Source: JBBSOK01 sp965219125 (GTDB taxonomy: Bacteria; Bacteroidota; Bacteroidia; Flavobacteriales; Flavobacteriaceae). Taken from it: 64,000 bases of DNA. The DNA lies in NCBI GenBank assembly GCA_965219125.1, contig CBDCMO010000002.1:1426001-1490000 (forward strand), written 5' to 3'. The notes beneath the pieces were generated by a model. That model was not told the origin of the DNA. It did not search any database and saw nothing but the letters and a program-made list of their open reading frames with translations. Shown piece after piece: positions 32,583 to 41,757 of the stretch (the first letter of the stretch is position 1; each line of letters opens with the position of its first letter). The translations under genes and the position numbers were made by a program.

Positions 32583-35315
32583 CTAAAGATCATATTTAAA
32601 AACCAACATTACAATTCTAGGCATCACAAAATATTGGGAAGTGGAATTTAATGTCTCGGTAAAACTGTCGTTGTTTATGAATTTTGTGTTTAGAATATTG
32701 GTGGCTTGAACGGAGAATTCCCAAGGGCAATCGTTTGGTTTGTAATAAAGATCTCCTTTTAGGAAACTATATTGGTTTTTGATGGTTTTTGCATCGTCTG
32801 TGTAGTTATAATAATTCCATTCTGCGCTTAGGGTAAAATCTTTTAGGAAGCGTAAATCTATGTTGGCAAAAGGGCTTTCGGTGAAAAATGTTCGCTTTAA
32901 ACCGCCGTTGTCATAATCGTTTATGGTGTAATTATAGCCGGCTTCAAAATTTGGCCAATTCTTAAAGTTGGTTCGAACGCTTGCTTTGTAGTTTTGTGTT
33001 AGACTTTGGCTTTCCCGAACAAGGTCGTTAAATAAACTGTTCGATTTATTTAAAACTACTGCCGCATTAAAATTAAATTGAAATTTCTTGACCCGTTTGC
33101 TAAACCTTCCAACGGCTGAAAATGTTTCATCCGGGAAATTACTGTCAATATTTATAAGGGTTGAAGTCTGATTTATATTTTGAATATCCGCACTTCGCTT
33201 TATCCCATCAATTTTTCTTGTGTAGTTTAAATTTCCGCCAATGTTTGTATAATTAAATAAATTGAAACTGAAATACGTTAAATTATAACTCTGTGAAAGT
33301 GAATTTTCTAAGTTTCTATTTCCGCGGTACAAGTTGTTATAATTGTTGAAAACATAAGCCTCCGCATAATTATTAATGTCTGTATATTCTGATGTTATAG
33401 CATAATTAAACCGAATGTTTTCGCTCTTTTTAAGTTCGATAATTACGTTGACATCGGGTAAAACCATCCAATCGTTTTGTGTTGTGGTACTGCCAAGTTG
33501 TTTATTTTTAAGATTATAATTATGAAGCGTAACGCCTGGCGTTAAAATGAAAATTCCCTTTTTCACCTTATAATGTAAGCCAAAAAAAGCATCGGTAAAA
33601 CTATAGGCTACATCATTTATTAATGGCACAATTTTTCCATCTACGGGTTGTGAAACATTAAAATCTAACCTATCTGAATTATCTAAAAGTTGAAAAATAT
33701 TACTATTAAATGTTTGATTACTATACGTTGTACCTAATGTAAAGTTTAGGTTGCTCGTATTATTCAACACATAATAATAGTCAACTTTCGCATCAACTTT
33801 ATTAGATTTTACATCCTTTTCTTGATTTATGTTATATCGATTTTGTGGCACATCCAACGGCAAAATTTCAGGGAAAGGAAGCAAATCTGTTATTGCGTTA
33901 TAAAATGGGTCTTCATTTTGATACAAATATTGCACCTGCCCAGCAAAAATATTTTTATCATTCAACGTATAATAAACGTTCGCGTTTTGGTTTACGCTAA
34001 ATGGTTTATTTTCCTTGACCTCTTCAATATTATTGTTAAAATTAGAGAATTGTGAAAGTGTTGTATCGTCCTCAGTTTGTTTTGAAGTTTTAATAATTGC
34101 ATCGTAATCAAACTGAAAATTGGTGTTTGGTTTATAAACGCTGCTCAATTTCAACATTCCCAATTGGTTGCGTTGGTCGTTTACACTATTTGTGGTTTCC
34201 GTTACGCCCGTTGTAATATATTGCCGAATGCTATTGTTGGCAATATTAGTTTTGTTGTCACTTAAAATTGCGAAGCCGCTTAAATCTAAAGTTTTACTTG
34301 GCGCATAGCTAAAATTTCCTGCCACAAAACCTGCTTCAATTTCTTTGGCGCGGCTATTTTGTGAAACCGCAAAACCCAAATCGCTTTCTTGAATATTGAA
34401 AGACGTACCGCCACCACGATTAAAATTTCTAAAACCGCCCGTAAAATTGAAGTAATCCCGAAATGTAAAAGGCACTTCACCTATATTATTGAAATCCGTT
34501 ATAAGATTTATGCTATATTTCGGACTGTAATAAAACAATTTTGGATGAACAAGATAGCGGCCATTCTCGTCGCCATAAGTATCGGCGAGTCCTGCGCCTG
34601 CTGTAACTTCACCAAACCAAAAATTCTTTTTTCCTTCCTTTAATCGTATGTTTATGGCAACATTGTCTTGGTCGTTGCCCAAACCTTTCATTTGGCCTAC
34701 TTCGTTGTAATTTCTTAATACTTCAACTTTATCAACCGCATCTGCTGGAATATTTTTGGTTGCAAGTTTGCTATCGCCATCAAAAAAATCTTTGCCTTCA
34801 ACCATTACTTTGGTTACTTTTTTGCCTTCTACTTCTATTTCGCCATCTGCATTTACTTCAACACCTGGTAGCTTTTTCATTACGTTCCCAAGTTTTCGTT
34901 CTTCGCCGTTTGTAAAACTGTCGGCATTATACGTTATGGTATCGCCACGAACCGTTACGGGCATTTCGTAGGTTATTTCAACACCTTTAAGTTCGTCTGC
35001 TTGGGGTTTTAAAATAAAATTTTGTTCCAACGCTCCTGAATTCTTTGGAATTTCCAAGGTCTTTTCAGCATTTTGAAATCCTAGAAAACTTGACTGCAAA
35101 GTGTATGTATCTCCTGTTGGAAGATCCATTTGGTAACGGCCTTCGTAGTTTGTTATTCCGTAAGATTCGGTTTTTCCTGTGGACTTTATTACTGCAATTA
35201 CACTTGCGAATTCCAGCGGATTGCCGATGCTGTCTTTAATTGTGCCTTTCACTTTTACGGTTTGGGCGGAAAGGGAAAATGAGAAGAAGAGAAATAAATA
35301 AAGTAGATATTTCAT
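32583..35315 (-). CDS. TonB-dependent outer-membrane receptor with an N-terminal carboxypeptidase-like domain
   Basis: 910 residues. Signal peptide (MKYLLYLFLFFSFSLSAQ). The CarboxypepD-like beta-sandwich (about 20-105; VKGTIKDSIGNPLEFASVIA) is typical of Bacteroidota receptors. The plug domain (about 110-230) contains NVMKKLPGVEVNADGEIE and NIPADAVDKVEVLRNYNE. A beta-barrel follows to the C-terminus (IVMLVFKYDL). It transports an unknown ligand, or is an OMP_b-brl_3-type protein. The two GLPGLI genes upstream are on the same strand, a common association. Confidence 0.88.
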   Translation of the reverse strand: MKYLLYLFLFFSFSLSAQTVKVKGTIKDSIGNPLEFASVIAVIKSTGKTESYGITNYEGRYQMDLPTGDTYTLQSSFLGFQNAEKTLEIPKNSGALEQNFILKPQADELKGVEITYEMPVTVRGDTITYNADSFTNGEERKLGNVMKKLPGVEVNADGEIEVEGKKVTKVMVEGKDFFDGDSKLATKNIPADAVDKVEVLRNYNEVGQMKGLGNDQDNVAINIRLKEGKKNFWFGEVTAGAGLADTYGDENGRYLVHPKLFYYSPKYSINLITDFNNIGEVPFTFRDYFNFTGGFRNFNRGGGTSFNIQESDLGFAVSQNSRAKEIEAGFVAGNFSYAPSKTLDLSGFAILSDNKTNIANNSIRQYITTGVTETTNSVNDQRNQLGMLKLSSVYKPNTNFQFDYDAIIKTSKQTEDDTTLSQFSNFNNNIEEVKENKPFSVNQNANVYYTLNDKNIFAGQVQYLYQNEDPFYNAITDLLPFPEILPLDVPQNRYNINQEKDVKSNKVDAKVDYYYVLNNTSNLNFTLGTTYSNQTFNSNIFQLLDNSDRLDFNVSQPVDGKIVPLINDVAYSFTDAFFGLHYKVKKGIFILTPGVTLHNYNLKNKQLGSTTTQNDWMVLPDVNVIIELKKSENIRFNYAITSEYTDINNYAEAYVFNNYNNLYRGNRNLENSLSQSYNLTYFSFNLFNYTNIGGNLNYTRKIDGIKRSADIQNINQTSTLINIDSNFPDETFSAVGRFSKRVKKFQFNFNAAVVLNKSNSLFNDLVRESQSLTQNYKASVRTNFKNWPNFEAGYNYTINDYDNGGLKRTFFTESPFANIDLRFLKDFTLSAEWNYYNYTDDAKTIKNQYSFLKGDLYYKPNDCPWEFSVQATNILNTKFINNDSFTETLNSTSQYFVMPRIVMLVFKYDL

Positions 35316-35361
35316 ATTTGGATAAGCAGCTTTCTAAAAAACAATATTTTAATATTCTAAA

Positions 35362-35427
35362 CTCTGTGCACCTCTGCGGCTCTCCGCGTATCTCAGCGTA
35401 ATAGCTATTTCACAGAGTTGCACAGAG
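35362..35427. repeat. Imperfect hairpin in the receptor-GLPGLI spacer
   Basis: CTCTGTGCACCTCTGCG (35362-35378) pairs with CACAGAGTTGCACAGAG (35411-35427), 15 of 17 positions. The text is of the CTCTGTG/CTCCGCG type often seen as intergenic repeats in this phylum. It could be a terminator for the GLPGLI genes, but there is no clear T-run. Confidence 0.5.
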
Positions 35428-35453
35428 AAACACGGAGTTTCGCGGAGGAAAAT

Positions 35454-36323
35454 TTACCCTCCAAAACCACCGCCACGACGACCGTTGCCACGACCTTGAA
35501 AGTTTTCGCGCATTTCTTCAACTTTATCTTTTACGATTTTGTTGAATTCTTCCCGTGTAACATTATCGCCTTTTTTGGGAGCTTCAATGGTATCAGCATC
35601 TTTTGGGTTCATCGTTATTTTTGAACAAAGGATTGTGGTTCTATAAACATTCAATTCCAAAATTAAACCCGGTAAACCTGCGTATTCTGCAGGACCATTA
35701 CCAACCGGAATTTGAGGTGTAAACCAAGCGGTAACCAGCACTTCTTTAGGAATTTCAATATTATCCATTGGGTCATTTGGTTCTTCTTTTTTAGCATCGC
35801 CATCCTTTTTTTCTTCTTGTTTTTTGGGACGCGCCATGCTAAAATCATTAGCATCAATCTTTTTTAATGCGGTAGCTTTAAAGGCTATGTATTGCCCAAT
35901 TTGCTTACTTTCTTTTTCAATTTCCCATTTAAGTTTTGCAACCGTATCTGTAACCAAAAACTGTTTTCCGAAAAATTCGCGCTCTTCAATAAGTTTGTTT
36001 TCATCAAGATTTTTATATTGCGGGCCAGCGGTAAAGCTGCCCATCATCATTGCAAAACCGCCACCTGCGCCAGCTTCCAATTTTTCTTCTTCTTTGTAAA
36101 TGCTCTCGTCTTTGTTGAAGGTAAGTATATATGTTTTTTCCAACATACTTTTCATTCGGTCGGCAATCATCTTTTTCATATCCTCCGTCATATCGCGACC
36201 GCCGCCAAGTGCATCCATATCTACTGTGGTTTTTGATTCGTAGTAGGCTTTGCCACTTATGTTTTGGGCGAATAATGTTGCCGTAAATAATGTTACAGCA
36301 ATAAAAGAAAGTATTTTCATCAT
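35454..36323 (-). CDS. GLPGLI family protein
   Basis: 289 residues with a signal peptide (MMKILSFIAVTLFTATLFAQ). The family's defining motif appears in PAEYAGLPGLILELNVYR. Other shared segments are KAYYESKTTVDMDALGGG, YILTFNKDESIYKEEEKLEA and AWFTPQIPVGNGP. The C-terminus is a glycine/arginine-rich tail (RGNGRRGGGFGG). GLPGLI proteins are periplasmic or exported and uncharacterised, usually near TonB-dependent receptors. This one is immediately upstream of one and downstream of a second GLPGLI gene. Confidence 0.9.
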   Translation of the reverse strand: MMKILSFIAVTLFTATLFAQNISGKAYYESKTTVDMDALGGGRDMTEDMKKMIADRMKSMLEKTYILTFNKDESIYKEEEKLEAGAGGGFAMMMGSFTAGPQYKNLDENKLIEEREFFGKQFLVTDTVAKLKWEIEKESKQIGQYIAFKATALKKIDANDFSMARPKKQEEKKDGDAKKEEPNDPMDNIEIPKEVLVTAWFTPQIPVGNGPAEYAGLPGLILELNVYRTTILCSKITMNPKDADTIEAPKKGDNVTREEFNKIVKDKVEEMRENFQGRGNGRRGGGFGG

Positions 36324-36432
36324 AATATTTTAAAACGTTAGTAATGTAATACTGAATATTGTTACAATTTTTAGACCAAACATATATATAAAGGATTTTT
36401 GCCAGTGAAAAGAAAAGTATTTTAATGCAATA

Positions 36433-37266
36433 TTATCCGCCAATTATAAAGCCACCAGAATTACCTTTTTTATCCTTTAAACCCTTCATCCGTTCGCGCA
36501 TTTCTGCATCTTTTCTTTCTGAAATCTCATCGTATTCCGCTTGATCTACTTTTTTTCCTTTTGAAGGAATTTCAATAGCTAATTCTTCGGAAGGATTTAT
36601 TACTACTTTATAGCAAAGGAGTGAAAGTTCGCCTTCGTTTACTTCTAAAATCAAACCGGGCAAACCCCAATATTGGTCAGGACCGTGAGATAGCGGAATC
36701 TGAGGAGTGTACCAAAGCGTTGTTAAAACTGTTTTGCTATATGGGTCAAAATCTTTTGTTACACTGTTAAATCTTTCGCCATTTTCCTCCCGTGAAAAAG
36801 TAGCTTTAAAGCAAACATATTTTCCAATTTTTTTGCTTTCATTTTCAAGCTTCCAATCAGATTTTTTCAATTTATCTTCTATTAAAAAAGCCTTGTCAAC
36901 AATTTCTGTCTGTTTTATGTAAGTACTGTCTTTTAGATTTCTATATTCAATATCGTCAGTACCTCCAACGGTTATGGTTACTCTACTATTTGCATTGGGT
37001 TTTGGCGCTTCAAGCTTTGGCTCGATCTTGTAAATAGATTCTGAACCGTTGAAGGTAAGTTTATATTCTCTTTCAAATTGGCTTTTAAGCTGTTCTAGCA
37101 TATCGTCCATCATTTTTTGTTCTTCTACAGTTCTTGAAATGGTATCAGATTTCTTATCATACGTCCTAAAACTTTTATAGTAAGCGATGCCTTTAATATT
37201 CTGGGCTAATAACGTTGATGAAAATGTAAAAAGAATGAAAGTAATTATTGTATATTTTATATTCAT
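36433..37266 (-). CDS. GLPGLI family protein, paralog of its neighbour
   Basis: 277 residues, signal peptide (MNIKYTIITFILFTFSSTLL). Shares the layout of the downstream paralog: KLTFNGSESIYKIEPKLEAP, WYTPQIPLSHGPDQYW then GLPGLILEVNEGELSL. The C-terminal tail RMKGLKDKKGNSGGFIIGG is glycine-rich as in the neighbour. Same strand, 109 bp upstream, indicating tandem duplication with divergence. Function unknown. Confidence 0.9.
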   Translation of the reverse strand: MNIKYTIITFILFTFSSTLLAQNIKGIAYYKSFRTYDKKSDTISRTVEEQKMMDDMLEQLKSQFEREYKLTFNGSESIYKIEPKLEAPKPNANSRVTITVGGTDDIEYRNLKDSTYIKQTEIVDKAFLIEDKLKKSDWKLENESKKIGKYVCFKATFSREENGERFNSVTKDFDPYSKTVLTTLWYTPQIPLSHGPDQYWGLPGLILEVNEGELSLLCYKVVINPSEELAIEIPSKGKKVDQAEYDEISERKDAEMRERMKGLKDKKGNSGGFIIGG

Positions 37267-37300
37267 AGAATTGAATTGTACTCGTTAATTTAAAATTTTA

Positions 37301-37343
37301 AAGTTACAAAACATTTTCACTTTTGGAACGTCTTTTGTAACTT
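37301..37343. repeat. 11-bp perfect inverted repeat between divergent genes
   Basis: AAGTTACAAAA (37301-37311) and TTTTGTAACTT (37333-37343) are exact complements separated by 21 bp, in the 87-bp gap between the GLPGLI gene and the propeller-like gene. It may be an operator for either promoter or part of a 5'-UTR. Confidence 0.55.
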
Positions 37344-37353
37344 CCCGAATTAT

Positions 37354-38145
37354 ATGAAGCTATTTATAATTTTATTTTTCAGCATTCAAGTTTTGTTTGC
37401 CCAAGAAACGAAAATGGTTTCTACAACTCCAATTTCTGTGGATAGTTTTGTGGGTTTTGATGCCTATAAAAATTTGTATTCACTAACAAATAAGGTTTTA
37501 CATAAAGACGGTCCGGACGGTAATTTTGTTTTTAACGACCTTCAACTTGGCAAGATAACCTCAGTTGATATTGTAAACCCTTTGCGAATTGTCTTATTTT
37601 ATCACGATACCAATAGCGTTGTTTTTTTGGATAACAAGTTAAGTGAGATTGAGCGGTTAAACTTCAACAACCTTCAAGAATTTATTAATGTGAGCGCCGC
37701 GACAAATGCAAGTAACAATAGACTTTGGATTTTTAACACCGACAACCAACAATTAGAACTTTTTAATTACCGAACCAACCAAAAACAGGAAGTTTCCCAA
37801 CCTTTTCCGGGCAGACTGATTTCGCAAACTAGCAATTTCAACTATTGTTTTACACTAACCGACAAAAAATTGCGCGCTTTTAATATTTACGGCAGTCTTT
37901 TAAAACAAATTGATGTTGAAGGGTTTGAAAAAATTGTTCAAAATGAAGAAAACGTAATTGCGTTAAAAGAAAACAAACTGTACCTAATTAAAGATTTTAC
38001 CGGAAGTGAAAATATGGTGTCTGTAGAACCTTTACAATTGTCTTTGCCCGAAATTACTATAAAAGACTTGCAGCTAACTCAAGATTTCCTGTACCTTTAT
38101 GACGGCAAAAATTTGCTAAAATTTTCAATACAACCACCAAAGTAA
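37354..38145 (+). CDS. Exported beta-propeller-like protein of unknown function
   Basis: 263 residues. Signal peptide MKLFIILFFSIQVLFAQE. The body has repeated strand-turn units with short hydrophobic strands, such as SFVGFDAYKNLYSLTN, NNRLWIFNTDNQQLELFN and FLYLYDGKNLLKFSIQ, as expected of a small propeller. It ends 9 bp before the deoxynucleoside kinase gene, so the two are co-transcribed. No enzymatic motif was found. Confidence 0.75.
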   Translation: MKLFIILFFSIQVLFAQETKMVSTTPISVDSFVGFDAYKNLYSLTNKVLHKDGPDGNFVFNDLQLGKITSVDIVNPLRIVLFYHDTNSVVFLDNKLSEIERLNFNNLQEFINVSAATNASNNRLWIFNTDNQQLELFNYRTNQKQEVSQPFPGRLISQTSNFNYCFTLTDKKLRAFNIYGSLLKQIDVEGFEKIVQNEENVIALKENKLYLIKDFTGSENMVSVEPLQLSLPEITIKDLQLTQDFLYLYDGKNLLKFSIQPPK

Positions 38146-38154
38146 TTTACAAAT

Positions 38155-38769
38155 ATGCACGTTGCAATTGCAGGAAACATAGGTTCCGGAAAAACCACTT
38201 TAACTAGATTATTAGCAAAACATTACAAATGGCAACCCCATTTTGAAGATGTTGAAGACAACCCATACCTCGACGATTTTTACAACCAAATGGAACGTTG
38301 GAGTTTTAATCTTCAAATATACTTTCTGAATAGCCGTTTCAGGCAAATTCTCGATATTCGTGAAAAGGGTAAAAGCGTAATTCAAGATAGAACCATTTAC
38401 GAAGACGCTTATATTTTTGCCCCAAACCTGCACGCAATGGGCTTAATGACCAATCGCGATTACGAAAATTACCGTTCCCTTTTCGATCTTATGGAAAGTG
38501 TTACCGAAGGTCCGGACTTGCTAATTTATCTCCGAAGCTCAATTCCAAATCTTGTAAACCAAATTCACAAACGCGGCCGCGAATACGAAAACAGTATTAG
38601 TATAGATTATTTAAGCAGGCTTAACGAACGTTACGAAGCTTGGATAACAGGTTACGACAAAGGAAACATTATAATTTTGGATGTTGATAATCTAGATTTT
38701 GTTGATAAAGCTGAAGATCTTGGCGAGGTAATTAATAAAATTGATGCGGAGTTGCATGGGTTGTTTTAG
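38155..38769 (+). CDS. Deoxynucleoside kinase
   Basis: 204 residues. P-loop GNIGSGKTTLTRLLAKHY at residues 7-24. The catalytic/substrate segment KSVIQDRTIYEDAYIFAPNL contains the DR(T/S) motif of dNK enzymes. C-terminal LID region includes RGREYENSISIDYLSRLNER. It phosphorylates deoxynucleosides (purine or pyrimidine specificity cannot be told) with ATP, in the cytoplasm. Probably co-transcribed with the propeller-like gene 9 bp upstream. Confidence 0.9.
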   Translation: MHVAIAGNIGSGKTTLTRLLAKHYKWQPHFEDVEDNPYLDDFYNQMERWSFNLQIYFLNSRFRQILDIREKGKSVIQDRTIYEDAYIFAPNLHAMGLMTNRDYENYRSLFDLMESVTEGPDLLIYLRSSIPNLVNQIHKRGREYENSISIDYLSRLNERYEAWITGYDKGNIIILDVDNLDFVDKAEDLGEVINKIDAELHGLF

Positions 38770-38792
38770 CCCTGCTTTTATTAGTTTTAATT

Positions 38793-39140
38793 TTAGGTGT
38801 TGTTGTTTTTAGTTTTCAAATATTTCCCAATCAGATCTTTGATTTCCTTATCAGAAATTGAGTCCTTCTCGCCTTTATTATAAATAGAAAGAAGCAAAAC
38901 CGTATTATCATCTAACTGAGTATATGAAATAATTCTAATACCGCCAGATTTTCCCTTGCTTTTTGATGAAACTGCAAGACGAATTTTATAAATATTATTC
39001 CCCAAAGAAATACCGATATTGCGATTTTTTTCTAATTTCTCAAATAATTGCACAAGTTCAATTTTAAGAGAACGATATTTTCGAATAAGCCTTTTCGCTT
39101 CTTTTTGAAAATTTGGCGTTAGTTATACCTTAAAGCTCAT
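38793..39140 (-). pseudogene. RelE/ParE-type toxin gene with a premature stop at codon 6
   Basis: The frame starts ATG at 39140 (overlapping the antitoxin stop by 11 bp) and reads MSFKV, then TAA (39123-39125), then LTPNFQKEAKRLIRKYRSLK and the rest of a RelE/ParE-type toxin (QLFEKLEKNRNIGISLGNNI, KSGGIRIISYTQL, LLSIYNKGEKDSIS). A single G-to-T change (GAA to TAA) would account for it. An internal ATG at 39053 would lose the first 29 codons. The toxin is probably inactive unless this is a sequencing error. Confidence 0.72.
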
Positions 39141-39342
39141 TAATAAAATCCTTGGCAGAAGTTGTTTTTAATTTTCCCTTTTTATAATCTTGAAGCTCTT
39201 TCAAACCATTTGTAATATTTAATTTTATTGCAATTTTTGAATCTACTATATTTTCATCAACTTGAACAAAATCAAGATTCTTTATAAGCTCCAAAAAGAA
39301 TTTCAGCTTACTTTCTTCAACTTTTAATAAAACTTCCTTCAT
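39130..39342 (-). CDS. Antitoxin partner of the broken RelE/ParE-type toxin
   Basis: 70 residues, MKEVLLKVEESKLKFFLELI then NLDFVQVDENIVDSKIAIKL and the C-terminal KLKTTSAKDFINEL. The length, the order before the toxin and the 11-bp overlap suit a type II antitoxin. The protein fold is not clear from sequence alone. It appears intact while its toxin frame is interrupted. Confidence 0.7.
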   Translation of the reverse strand: MKEVLLKVEESKLKFFLELIKNLDFVQVDENIVDSKIAIKLNITNGLKELQDYKKGKLKTTSAKDFINEL

Positions 39343-39525
39343 CTAAAATAATTTAAATACTATTCAAATATACATAAATATTGAGAGTTTAATTGTTTCG
39401 ATAAAACACAATTATTTATACTTCATTTAAACCAAACCTTAACGTTTTCCTCACAATAAGCCAGTTATAAAAGACTTATTTTGCTATCAATAATAATTTC
39501 TAGTTTAGAAATTAACCGGCAATTT

Positions 39526-41559
39526 ATGGCAACCCTTTATAACAACAAATCTTTTCATCGCGACCTTTCTTGGTTGCGTTTTAATCATCGCGTGCTTCAG
39601 GAAGCGGCCGATGATAGAAATAAATTATACGAGCGCATTAAATTTCTTGCCATATTTTCTTCAAATCTTGATGAGTTTTTTCGGGTTCGGGTTAGTGATA
39701 TTCGGCAGATTAAGCAAATTGAAAAACCGTTCAGAAAAAGATTAATTACCAAACCAAATAAGGTTTTAAAGGAAATAAAAAAGCAAGTTGATATTCAACA
39801 GGAATTGTTTGGCAGTATATTTCAAGACGAAATTATTCCGAAATTAAAAGAAGAAAATATAAATCTAATACGTTTTGAACAATTTTCATCAACCCAAAAA
39901 TTGGCTGCTACTGAATATTTTGAGGAAACAATTCAACCAAAATTAAAGATTGAAAGTTTTCCAAAAAATGGCAAAAACGAAATCTTCGTAAAAAATGAAG
40001 CTTTGTATTTAACGGCTTTGTTTGAAGATGAAATTCAAATTGTTGAAATTCCACAAAACGAACCTCGCTTTTTTGTATTCCCAAAGCAAAACGGTAATTA
40101 TTACATCACATTTATTGATGATATTTTGAAATATAATCTTCGTAAAACGGAGAAAAAGGTTGAAGATATTACCTATTATTCATTCAAAATTTCGCGCGAC
40201 GCCGAGTTATACATTGAAGATGAATTCTCGGGCAATTTGATGGAAAAGATTAAAGCGGCTTTGCCAAAACGAAATACTGGACAAGCCACACGCGTTTTGA
40301 TTGATGAAAAAATGCCGAAAGATTTTCGGGAAATTCTGCAAAAAGCGTTGGATGTAAATCAAACCGACGTAATTCTTGGAGGACGTTATCATAATTTTAA
40401 GGACTTTTTTGGCTTTCCAAACCCAACAAATAAAAATTTAAACAACGAAGAATTAACGCCTTTGCCGCATCCGGTTTTAGCGGATTGCAAATCTATTTTT
40501 GAAGTTGTAAAAAAGAAAGATCAATTACTTCACTATCCGTATCAAAGCTTTGAACCTGTTATAAAATTAATGGAAGAAGCGGCAAATGACGAAAAAGTAA
40601 CCGTTATAAAAATTACAATTTACCGCGCCGCTGAAGAATCCAGGCTTAATGATGCCATTGCACTTGCCGCTGAAAAAGGCAAAGATGTAACCGTTTTTAT
40701 TGAAGTAAAAGCCCGTTTTGATGAACACAATAACCTAAAATGGGGAAAGATTTTTGAAGAGAAAGGCGCTCGTGTAATTTATAGCTATCCGGATATTAAG
40801 GTGCATTCCAAAATTATGTACATAGAGCGTGAAGTTGATGCTAAAACCGAACGTTACGGATATATTGCTACAGGTAATTTCAACGAAAATACGGCAACGC
40901 TCTATACAGATTTCGGTTTGATGACGGCCGATAAAAAACTTACAAAAGAACTTTTAAAAGTTTTTATGGTTTTGCAACGCGATATGATTGTACCAAAAAC
41001 CAAACAACTTTTAGTTTCGCCATTTACAACACGCGCCAAATTTACGCAACTTGTTGAAACCGAAATCGCCTTGGCGAATGCTGGCGAAAAAGGTTTAATT
41101 ATCTTGAAAATGAACAGCCTTCAAGACAGCGCAATGATAAAACTTTTATACAAAGCGAGCAACGCTGGCGTGAAAGTTAAATTGCTAATACGCGGAATGT
41201 GCTCCTTAATACCGAATATAAAAAACCAAAGTGAGAATATTGAAATTACAAGTATAGTAGATCGTTTTCTTGAACACGGAAGAGTTTATCTCTTCGGAAA
41301 TAACGGCGACGAAAAAATATACTTTGGCTCGGCAGATTGGATGACGCGTAATTTAAGTCACCGTATTGAAGTTGTAACTCCAATTTTAGACGAAGACCAT
41401 AAAAAAACCATTCGCGATTTGTTGGATATTGAACTTGCAGACAATGCAAAAGCCCGAATTGTAGATGCCGAACAAACTAATGAATATGTTGAAAACAATG
41501 ACAAAAAAATACAATCGCAACTAGAGATTTATAAATACTTTAAGGATAGGATAAATTAG
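39526..41559 (+). CDS. ppk1: Polyphosphate kinase 1
   Basis: 677 residues from the ATG at 39526 (MATLYNNKSFHRDLSWLRFN); a TTG 15 codons upstream extends the frame, but the conserved FFNRELSWL-like start fits the later ATG. The catalytic core contains HYPYQSFEPVIKLMEEAAND, VFIEVKARFDEHNNLKWGKI and IKVHSKIMYI with the phosphorylated histidine, plus IATGNFNENTATLYTDFG. It reversibly makes polyphosphate from ATP. Downstream is a strong terminator and then a gene on the other strand. Confidence 0.95.
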   Translation: MATLYNNKSFHRDLSWLRFNHRVLQEAADDRNKLYERIKFLAIFSSNLDEFFRVRVSDIRQIKQIEKPFRKRLITKPNKVLKEIKKQVDIQQELFGSIFQDEIIPKLKEENINLIRFEQFSSTQKLAATEYFEETIQPKLKIESFPKNGKNEIFVKNEALYLTALFEDEIQIVEIPQNEPRFFVFPKQNGNYYITFIDDILKYNLRKTEKKVEDITYYSFKISRDAELYIEDEFSGNLMEKIKAALPKRNTGQATRVLIDEKMPKDFREILQKALDVNQTDVILGGRYHNFKDFFGFPNPTNKNLNNEELTPLPHPVLADCKSIFEVVKKKDQLLHYPYQSFEPVIKLMEEAANDEKVTVIKITIYRAAEESRLNDAIALAAEKGKDVTVFIEVKARFDEHNNLKWGKIFEEKGARVIYSYPDIKVHSKIMYIEREVDAKTERYGYIATGNFNENTATLYTDFGLMTADKKLTKELLKVFMVLQRDMIVPKTKQLLVSPFTTRAKFTQLVETEIALANAGEKGLIILKMNSLQDSAMIKLLYKASNAGVKVKLLIRGMCSLIPNIKNQSENIEITSIVDRFLEHGRVYLFGNNGDEKIYFGSADWMTRNLSHRIEVVTPILDEDHKKTIRDLLDIELADNAKARIVDAEQTNEYVENNDKKIQSQLEIYKYFKDRIN

Positions 41560-41608
41560 AATAACACTTTGCGTCTTTGCGACTTTGCGTTGAAAGTTTT
41601 TCCCGCTG

Positions 41609-41631
41609 ACCTGCCTGCCGGCGAGGCAGGT
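41609..41631. repeat. GC-rich 23-bp palindromic repeat, copy 2
   Basis: CCTGCCTGCCGGCGAGGCAG core, matching the paaZ copy at 12109-12131 as its reverse complement with one mismatch. Here it lies in a spacer, whereas copy 1 is within a coding sequence. Confidence 0.75.
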
Positions 41632-41700
41632 TTCGCAGATTTACGCAGATGCAAGCGCAAACTTCTGCGTAAATCTGCGAAATCTGCGGGCTATTTTTTT
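41631..41700 (+). terminator. Strong hairpin terminator after ppk1
   Basis: TTTCGCAGATTTACGCAGA (41631-41649) and TCTGCGTAAATCTGCGAAA (41664-41682) form a perfect 19-bp stem with a 14-nt loop, and CTATTTTTTT follows at 41691. It would stop ppk1 transcription and could also serve the convergent App1-like gene. Confidence 0.85.
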
Positions 41701-41757
41701 GGAGTTCTCAGTCAATCAAAAATCGGCAATCTTTAATCGTTAATCTGCAATCTTACA

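Noticed and set aside
41560..41600. Tandem TTTGCG-type text suggestive of a CRISPR-like repeat
   Set aside because: Only a few irregular units with no spacers; it is a common intergenic text in this phylum.
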